Positions 56,618 through 64,000 of a stretch of DNA of 64,000 nucleotides are shown here, piece by piece. The notes under the pieces were generated by a model that worked only from the letters and a program-made list of their open reading frames with translations, searched no databases and was not told the DNA's origin. The stretch spans positions 1,798,001-1,862,000 of the forward strand of contig JANTUC010000003.1 in the NCBI GenBank assembly GCA_026873275.1, written 5' to 3'. The position numbers were made by a program, and so were the translations under genes. The stretch is from Pseudopithomyces maydicus. Taxonomy: Eukaryota > Ascomycota > Dothideomycetes > Pleosporales > Didymosphaeriaceae. The first letter of the stretch is position 1, and each line of letters starts with the position of its first letter.

Positions 56618-57482
56618 TCATTTGCTCATCTCATAATCCGGATCGTCCTCCGCTATACGCTTCGCCGCTCTCTCCTCCAGGTGAACGAACCTTGCTTCGT
56701 CACCAGATACTAAAGCTTCCGGAGGCGTTTCTGACCGCTTCCTTTTCTTGACGCCAGAAGGGACTAGATCTTGACTCAATGACTCTGTGCGGCGGATGTT
56801 GACCTCTGCTGCACGAAGGATCTCGCACAGCCGTTGAGTGGATACAGCCAGTTCTTGATCGAGGTCTCCTATCTCTTCCTGTATTAGTCATTTGTCAGCA
56901 AAATCGCTGAGGCGAAACCGCAGGCCTGGATGGTCGGTGGGGTTTCCGCGGTCGTCACGGAATGCCTAATAGAATCATTAGATATCAAAAAGTAAGGCAA
57001 CGGAATGAACAATGTAACATACCTCATCTGCAATCTCTAGAACAGCTTGTAGCTGGTCTCCGTCAGGAGTGTGTAGGAGATTCGTTCGCCACTTCGCGAA
57101 CGTTGCCTTACGTGATTCTCCCTCTCCGTATGCAATATCGAGGCCTATCACAAGGCGTATATTTGCGTCCGAATCCAATAGATAATCTTCTGATAGCCGG
57201 TGCATTCTTCTCTTCTTTTGGGAATACGTCACTTCGATGATAACGCCTGGATACCGCGCATGCTTGTGCCAAATGACGCGTCTGGCTCGTATCTTGATTT
57301 TTTACCCGACGAAGCACTCTCTGCTGGAGACTCGATCACTGTCGGACGGGCTGGACGCACTTTCTGTGCGAAGCGAGCCTCCTTGCCTGATCCGCTGCGT
57401 ATCCCTTTCATCTGGCTCAGTATCTCGCCCTCGACACCGTCGATGAGCAGCTCGTGTATTCCGGTCAGCATATCACATTCAC
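56618..57482 (-). pseudogene. Broken copy of the PD-(D/E)XK-like gene
   Basis: Homologous to 1336-2564 from its second exon on: GIHELLIDGVEGEILSQ, PDASF, IIEVTYSQ, LSEDYLLDSD, LVIGLDIAYG, then after an intron GNPTDHPGLRFRLSDF and a GVKKRKRSETPP tail. Three lesions: the first exon is absent and the homology stops within a few bases of GC-rich repeat copy I; one base is missing after DASF (TTTGG where TTTTGG would keep frame); and a TGA interrupts the last exon after SDFADK. The rest remains alignable along its full length, so decay is moderate. Confidence 0.75.
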
Positions 57483-57483
57483 G

Positions 57484-57535
57484 CAAGGTCAGAGCCGGTG
57501 CGGCTCGTCTGTCCTCCCTGCTCGTGGTGGCAAAC
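57484..57535 (-). repeat. Copy I of the GC-rich dispersed repeat at a gene-truncation edge
   Basis: Plus strand GCAAGGTCAGAGCCGGTGCG and TCCTCCCTGCTCGTGGTGGC. It replaces the first exon of the broken PD-(D/E)XK copy. Confidence 0.65.
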
Positions 57536-58107
57536 AGCCGTTTTGTCTACTTTTCTATGCTGACAAGTCAACCTAGGCTACCTCTTCTCTATGCATCCTC
57601 CAAACACCTTGCTTCCTTTCGCGTTTTCTTTCTTGTTGTCACATGCTACTCGTCATTTTCAGACGAGCCACTAGCCACAGGTGCGGACAGACGAGATGCA
57701 ATCGAGCATAACGTCATCGCTGCCTCTCAACCTTTCAACCTCTCAATGGGCATGATTACCGGGGCATGTGTTTGGCTTCGTTCTACGAAGATACGATCCA
57801 GCTAAACATTGTTCGGTTTATTGTGCCACCGTGAGCGATTCAAAACGACATCGATAGTTTTGTGGTGGTAGTAGCATGTTCCCGTCCAATTAGCGTCTAG
57901 CACAGACAGAATCACCACGACCAATGATCCTGCATTAATTGTTTGAGTAATACTATGCACAAACTCAGATCGAGGTATGCCCTTCAATATGAGCAGGGTA
58001 ATATATTCGAGGAAAATATCAACCAATGAACCGCACTGCATGTTCATAAAACACCTAATAAATCATGAAATGCAGGCTAATCATTAAGTGTCGAATCTGC
58101 CTTGTGG
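57536..58107. other. No gene seen
   Basis: Spacer between two broken genes. A hydrophobic 81-codon minus-strand frame (57802-58047) is unsupported. Confidence 0.4.
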
Positions 58108-59127
58108 CTAAGTAGCAAGTTGAAATACTGTCTCTAGGCCCAACTGCGCGCACGACAGAGTTTCTTTGGCTTCGCATGGTATACCAATATCTCCGAGCGG
58201 GTTTAAAGTAACTCCACCAAGCAACGCCTCTTCCAAATAGTTTACTATATCCACATTCCGTGCACCAGGACCGCCGATAAAAATTTCGTCAATTTTACGG
58301 CCCGGAAGATAGTATGCGTCAGCCAGCTTCTTGTACTGACTCACAATATTCTCAGCTACTATGCGTGTAATTGTAGCTACGGTATAGTGGTCGGTCATTC
58401 CGAGGAACAGACACTCGTCGATAACGTCTTGCGCTTCGTGGTGACCGAACATCTCGGTTGCGATGAAAAATAAAGACATTTATGTTGAATGGCTGTTTGC
58501 TTCAAAGAAGTGGTCGACCACATTTTGGTTGGCTATGCCTTGTGAGGAGTAGTGACCGGTGTTGTCGCTTTTGATGCGGTTGGATGTGGTATAACGCATG
58601 GCATAGTCTATAAAGATGGTTCCTGGGCCGCAGACTAAGCTAGGGGACAGAGTTCTTGGTTCGTCTATCTGGGAAGGGATTATGATGATGTGTGAGAGAT
58701 CGCTGATGGTGACACAAGCGCGGAATTTGTTGGGGTGGCCAAGGAAGAGGCTTTCAACTGAAGGACTTGAGACCAACTTGTTTTGGCTGACAGATCTTCG
58801 TGTTAGCGAGAGGTCTGTTACGGTCGTTATTCCTGTTTCCAATGCGACAGCATCAGCCCAGCTTTGAAGATCTAGTTCTTCTCTACACTTCAGGTTTGAA
58901 GGTGTCGGAAGTTTAGCAAATGGAAATATCGAACCAGCGTGCAAGGCTAAAATATCGATAGATTCAACAGAAATATCGTGGTTATCGCAGAATTCTTCAA
59001 CTGATGCTGTAAATATGTAGCCAAGCAAGCTATGTGTCCGGACCGTGGTATTCAGGTTCTTGGGGCGGTCGCGCAACAGGTCCAGAATTTGTGTTCGGAG
59101 CTGAAGGGGCACCGCAATTTGCTTGTG
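58108..59127 (-). pseudogene. Anhydro-N-acetylmuramic acid kinase (AnmK) family, broken
   Basis: Minus strand, one frame with a single internal TAA. The first part has QLRTQILDLLRDRPKN, VEEFCDNHDISVESIDILAL, CGPGTIFIDYAMRYTTSN and a QNVVDHFFEANSHST stretch. TAA at 58480-58482 follows, and the same frame continues IATEMFGHHEAQDVIDECLF, FIGGPGARNVDIVNYLEEAL and GDIGIPCEAKETLSCAQLGL to a stop at 58108. The GPG..IDY and GGPGARN segments are the sugar-kinase motifs of AnmK. The N-terminal nucleotide-binding motif (GTSMDG) is missing from the exon; an upstream exon should carry it, and only a damaged trace (PSTDGS) is visible near 59190. The bacterial enzyme recycles anhydro-MurNAc; fungi lack peptidoglycan, and the role of the fungal relatives is unknown. 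Confidence 0.7.
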
Positions 59128-60818
59128 CTACTATAATTGTCAACTATACTTGAAGAGTGATTGCAGCAAAGTATGAGTATCTACATTGAGAATAGACACA
59201 GGGAGGGAACCATCAGTACTCGGTTGTCTGTAATGAAGAAGAGCACAAGGTACCCTATTCAACGCCGCATCAAGGCACATCCCTAGCACCACAAGGCTTA
59301 AAGGGCTCCTGGGCTCTCTGGTCCAGAGTTATAGGCTTTCCCGGGACGCAGCCGTGTTCATAATGTGGTACGTTGTTGCGAGGTCTTTCTTTGTAATGAT
59401 GGGAAAGGCTGATCTGGTAGGCATGATATACACCGAATCCTAGACACGTAGAGATGACGCATCCCATTTACGTGTAGAGCCTGAATACTCAACGATTCTC
59501 AGGAAAGGGTATCCACTGTAACAGAGGCTGTAAATGTAATATTTACACAGTAAGGTGAGAAGAGATTGCGGCTTGGCGTGTTCTCGGTATGTATATCCGA
59601 GCAAGTAGATGTAACCAATCTTTGGGGTTGGGTTAGGCCTCCCCTGTTGCGAGTGACAGCTTGCCGCCTCTGCCATCACGCCCCGGCACATGCCATGGCT
59701 ATGGATCACATGTCTTTGGTATGCTTTCCCGTCTTTCTTTCTTGCTAACAAGCTCAATTAGGTGGTTCGAAACATTTCGCTGCAGCCTGGTAACCTCTTC
59801 TGACTAGTATATTTTAATTGGCAGGAGGAGCAACATCCACTTTCTAGATGACGTCATATCATTTACTAGGCACAGACAGGTTCAACAATCATAAAATTGC
59901 AAGACGACACTGAGACCCAAACGACTCGATGTTCTAGCGCTACTTTGTAAGCACTTGCAATCCTTGATGATTGATTACCATAGCAGTAGGTGGGAGGAAG
60001 TTTGTTCAAGCTTTCTCTGATTGGTTCTGGCAGCAATTACCGTTTTGCATTAGACTCTCTATGATTGGTGCGGACTATCTATCCGCAAGTTGACGCTATC
60101 AATGCAGATATGGAATGACCGCTGTTGTACATTTTGTCCTAGCAACGGGCTCGATACAGAAAACACTCTATATTTGACGTCGAAAATAGCTTCGACCATT
60201 CTGATGAAGAAGCCAGATAGTTAATTGGGAGGTAAAATATATTGATGCGGAATATTGCGGTGCCCGTGTCTTATTAAAATCTGTCATGTTGATCCAGCCG
60301 TTCCAGATATTGTTCTAATTTGCTGGGAGGATTTCCCGGTAGAATCAACAAGGCTCAAGAATTACTCCTTGAGGCAACTTTTATTTTCGCGATTAGGTCA
60401 TATTTTAACCTAGGCGGACGAATAATCGTACCAAGCTGTGCCGAATATGGCCAGATGCGACGCAGTCTGAACAGGAACCTTACGAATCGCTAATTTGTAT
60501 ACTAAGGCAACGAGACGATCACAACACAGCAGCCTCTGAAAGAGTACAGTACAAAGCGGTTCCACTTTTTCCTGTGCTATATTCGATTAGACCGGATTAG
60601 CACGACCCAGCGAATCAAGTTCTACAACCCGATCATCCGCGCCGAGCTAGGATACCACTGTGCTGCATATTATTGCGTAACAATCTTCCTGCATTGGTTC
60701 TACTCTTCCTTATGTCATACTCGGTGTCTGCTTTTTGGCCCGCTCCAAATTGTATCTAGAATTTCAATGCATGCTTTCCCGCCACTGCTACCTGGCGTTT
60801 CGAGAATTTGAAAGAAGC
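59128..60818. other. Spacer; no gene seen
   Basis: Between the broken AnmK gene and the 3' end of the transcription factor. A perfect TGACGTCA palindrome (CREB/ATF-type site) occurs near 59848-59855. No supported frames. Confidence 0.45.
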
Positions 60819-63395
60819 CTACGGCTTATTAATGCTATTTTGATACCGGTAAGAGGCTTGTTCGTTCCACGAACGCAATTCCATTCTATCAACCATAGAA
60901 GAGCCGTGAGCTAGAAAAGCAGAAGAATCTGCAACACTAGCGTAGTTGTAGGAAGCACTCGAGTCCAGTGGAAGTATCCTATCATTCGCTGCTTGTGTCT
61001 CAAGGTTGGGTTTTACGTAGGACGCTGAGAAGAGGTTTCCCGTGATAAACTCATCGGAAACAGGCAGCTCCAACCGATTTGCGATTGCTTCGAAGCAGTG
61101 AACAGCCACTCGGTATGCGCGATCAGCGAGAGCATTATCGAGGCTATGCAACCAGCGAACGATCTTTCGACAATATCTCGCAAGCACAGCATGGTCTTCT
61201 GACGCTTCTGAAGAATAATGAAGAGCAAGAAGCAGTACAGCAAGGGCCTGCATCAGGTTGTGCACCATAGTCCACCACGGTCCGTACTCGTACATGAAAT
61301 GAAGGTATAGCTGTTCCGGGAGCAGATCTACGACAGCTTGCGCTGTCTCAATACAAGTGCTGGCCATCCGCTGAGTAAAGTTAGCTGGTATTGTTGCGTG
61401 AGTGTGCTCTCCTGATGCCGTGAAGCCTCCTAGACAAGGACGTGTCAATAAGATCTTGGCACTGTAGAACTGAAAAGCCAGCAATGTGCGTTCGCGAAGA
61501 AACGGAGCTTGCGGTGCCGACCAGTCATGAGGATGCATTTGGAAGTTGTGCTCTCCCGGGAGCTTCGCGAGCCAATCCTCAAGCCGTTGGTCAAGCTGGA
61601 CGATGTATTGTTGATATTCGTCTGGCGAATGCATCCTCGTTCCAGAGGTGTAGAGCGATGTTACGATGCTTTGTGTGATGGTATGTAGCTGTACCGCTGC
61701 TTTAAAACATAGGTCAGTGCCATCATCTGCCACACCAAAGTGTGCAGATACTTCTTCCAAACCTACGTTTTTCGTGGGACAAGAGCCAACCTTGTGACTA
61801 TGTGAATTAAAGGAGTCAGTGAATGGCGCGTTAGATCTCCACAGACCGTTCACAGTTCTGGCATTCTCTGAGACGTATTGCCCAGAATAAGGTGCTGACA
61901 ATGGGACTGAACAAAACTGTTCCACAATCATACTGGGTCGGCCTGTCATGACTCCGATCTGCCGTTCAAGCCGGTAAAGACTCCACCAAATACTACTTAA
62001 CATCTCCCGTTGTGCTTCCGAAGCGGATCGGTCTTCGTTTCGAACATGCAAGCCGAGAGCCATGGCAAACCGAAGAGCCACACCAACGATTGTCCAGGCA
62101 CTGCAAAGCTTAGTCTGGCTATCTTGTTCATGGGGTATGTAACTTACCGAGCTACTTGTCCATCTGAGACATAATAAAAAGCTAACAGTCCCATAACTTG
62201 AATCTGCAATAGACAAGGATGTTGTTCCAGTGTAGACTCGTTTACCGCGAGTGCCTCTGCCCGGGTACGGTATTTTCTGTGATCTTGTTCACATGCCCGC
62301 CCACTTATCTTGGAAAGGCACAAGTACTTGGATCCTATTGCAAAGACCATGTTCAATATGGCCTGCCATTTCGTGTTCAGTGGCAGCGTCAAGCCGTTTC
62401 TCAACGAATCAAAATAATTCCTGCATTGGCCTTCGAAAAGTCTGCGTGGAAGGATCGGGAAAGCATCATGCACTTTCTCCATGTAAACAGAGAGTAGTTG
62501 CTCAACCACATCGAATGCAGGGAGCTCATATGGATCAACTTGGAATCCAATCTCAATGCCTTCGTAGTCTAGATAGTACGTAATGGCGCTCACCTGCTGA
62601 TTACTAGCCACGCGAGACCCTCCCTCGAATGTCACGTCATTATCAACACGCTCCGAGAGGAGAAGGCTTCGGAGCCATTGTACATCTGAGCTCTGTCCTA
62701 CAAATCCAGTAGCGCGCGACTTATCGTTCTCATGCAGATTCTCATCGATAAGGTCTAAGCACTCAGTGTTCAGCACTTGTAATCGTTCAGGCGACCTATG
62801 ATCGAAGACAGTTTCAGAATCTCTTGAATATTCATCGCCGATATCGGGGTTAGATAGAGGCGAGCGACGATTCTCGGTCGTGACCTCTTCAGTCTGACTA
62901 TGTTAGTGTGGAGTACCCACATCGTTCTGCACGAACGAGTTTATTTGTCCAACACAAGCAACTAGAGATACCGGCAGCGTGTAAGGTGTGAAGAAAAAGG
63001 AAGACATACAGCCTCAATAAGGTCTTCTATGCGTGCAGTGTCACTCTCATCGGCAAAAGCCCGCAATTTCTTTAACAATCCGGCCATTTGAATGCATCGC
63101 TCGGTTACACTGGCTTTGTCAGTACCAGATAAGCTCCTGGCAGAGATTTTATTGACCTTTTGAGACGGTCCTTACGAGGCATGATGTATGTGCAATCGCT
63201 ACTAGTTGTCTCACAACGCTTGCACTGAGGTGCATTTCCAGAACATTTGACCTTGTGGGAGCGGCAGGTCGTGCACGCGCGGGAGACTCTTTTTCGGGCT
63301 GGGGAATGCTTTGGCTGGTCTGGTCGCTGTATGCGAGGAATTGCGACCTTCCCGTTTTTCGAACCAGGCGTACGATTGAATGTTCTGAAGGACAT
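60819..63395 (-). CDS. Zn2Cys6 transcription factor with fungal-specific TF domain, four exons
   Basis: Minus-strand exons 63395-63176, 63113-63010, 62893-62148 and 62100-60819 join in phase (783 aa). The DNA-binding domain starts at Cys41: C-x2-C-x6-C-x6-C-x2-C-x6-C in CTTCRSHKVKC, QCKRC, SDCTY, canonical. The first intron (62 bp, tactgac branch) was fixed by phase; unspliced, the frame stops after 96 codons. The middle-homology domain is complete: HDAFPILPRRLFEGQC, WQAILNMVFAIGSKYL, LLQIQVMGLLAFYYVSDGQV, ALRFAMALGLHVRNEDRSAS, REMLSSIWWSLYRLERQIGV and TGRPSMI. It should act as a nuclear regulator binding CGG-type half-sites. No metabolic cluster is adjacent, so the target pathway cannot be guessed. 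Confidence 0.9.
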
Positions 63396-64000
63396 GATCG
63401 AAGCAACATCTTCTTCAGAGTCAGCATCTCCTTAGTGGAACCATACTATCACCCACATCAATGCTGGGTTGAGCTTCATCAATAAGGACGTGGGGCTTCC
63501 CCACTTTTCTTGAAGTGTCGGAACTATACCTACCAGTGTTGGCGGGATCACGAGCGGCCATAAGAGCAGTCGCCACTAATCCCTATTCATTAGCAGCTGA
63601 GTGTGGGATGACGTAGATCCCTGGAGATCAAAGTGGGGATGCCAGCTGAGGTAGGTTCAGCCGGCAATCTCCCAACCAATCAGTTTTTTCCCTTGCTGGG
63701 CTGGAGCAGAGTCCGACCACACTAATTGGTGTATACGAAACAAGCAAGACATTTATGGTATTGTGACTCTAGTACAGCCTAATTGCGAACAACCAAGGTT
63801 TTTTGCCAACATAATAAATTAGTCAGCTGCCATTCGTGCATTAATCGTTGCTGTTTGTTTCCCATTCTCGCTCTCGCCACCAGCTCGCGCGTCTCCATCG
63901 TTTCGTATGGAATTGCTGTGGAAGTTGCAGCAACCACACCCATCAAGGAAATCAATAAGCAGTAGGTTGGTCAAGGAAGCTTGTGAAGCCAACAGAAATT
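63396..64000. other. Promoter side of the transcription factor; no gene seen
   Basis: A CCAAT element near 63674 lies about 280 bp upstream of the ATG. The frame at 63783-63965 begins with TTG and has no motif; it may belong to a gene that continues past the window. Confidence 0.4.

Overview
The window is nuclear DNA of a filamentous ascomycete (Pezizomycotina). Genes are split by short GT-AG introns (46-116 bp) with CTAAC/CTGAC-type branch sites. The gene content is typical of that group: an ENA-type Na+ ATPase, a Zn2Cys6 regulator, an AA7 oligosaccharide oxidase, fungal BTB and F-box families, TPR arrays of the fungal NLR type, and a giant DUF3638/DUF3645 protein. The BTB, Est1-like and PD-(D/E)XK-like families suggest Dothideomycetes, but that placement is inference. 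No rRNA, tRNA or CRISPR was recognised.

Layout. 0-2.6 kb: 3' end of a SPRY gene and an intact PD-(D/E)XK-like gene. 3.5-11.1 kb: a cluster of secreted PAN/Apple-like proteins. Two paralogues form an inverted duplication (arms about 1.4 kb) around a six-exon PAN protein that carries a ~320-residue collagen-like segment; a decayed third copy lies to the right, fused to a TPR fragment. 11-14.4 kb: dispersed repeats and a truncated Est1-like gene. 14.5-16.1 kb: a three-exon secreted glucooligosaccharide oxidase. 17.3-17.9 kb: a small Cys-rich protein. 18.6-21.4 kb: two TPR arrays joined head-to-head at a rearrangement junction. 22.4-26.3 kb: a coiled-coil-type protein and a two-exon BTB protein. 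27-30 kb: a non-LTR retrotransposon RNase H fragment, an ankyrin-like scrap and a 1,346-bp gap-free duplicate of part of the giant gene. 31.6-32.4 kb: a decaying F-box gene. 33.9-37.4 kb: the ENA ATPase. 39.6-42 kb: small and broken genes (IFI6/27-like membrane protein, truncated RING protein). 42.7-52 kb: the giant gene. 54.4-55.9 kb: convergent BTB/zinc-ribbon and RNase III-fold genes. 56.6-59.1 kb: a broken PD-(D/E)XK copy and a broken AnmK-like sugar kinase. 60.8-63.4 kb: a four-exon Zn2Cys6 transcription factor.

Themes. (1) Duplicate-and-break evolution: inverted duplications, partial gene copies and head-to-head fusions recur. (2) A ~50-70 bp GC-rich repeat with the core GGCCGAGCCGCACCGGCC recurs at least nine times, twice exactly at gene-truncation edges. 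(3) Several otherwise intact conserved genes (giant protein, ENA start, one nuclease copy) are each broken by what looks like one missing base in a short homopolymer. That pattern could be assembly error as easily as biology and should be settled before any of them is called a pseudogene. Exon coordinates below were derived by joining frames by eye and checking phase.
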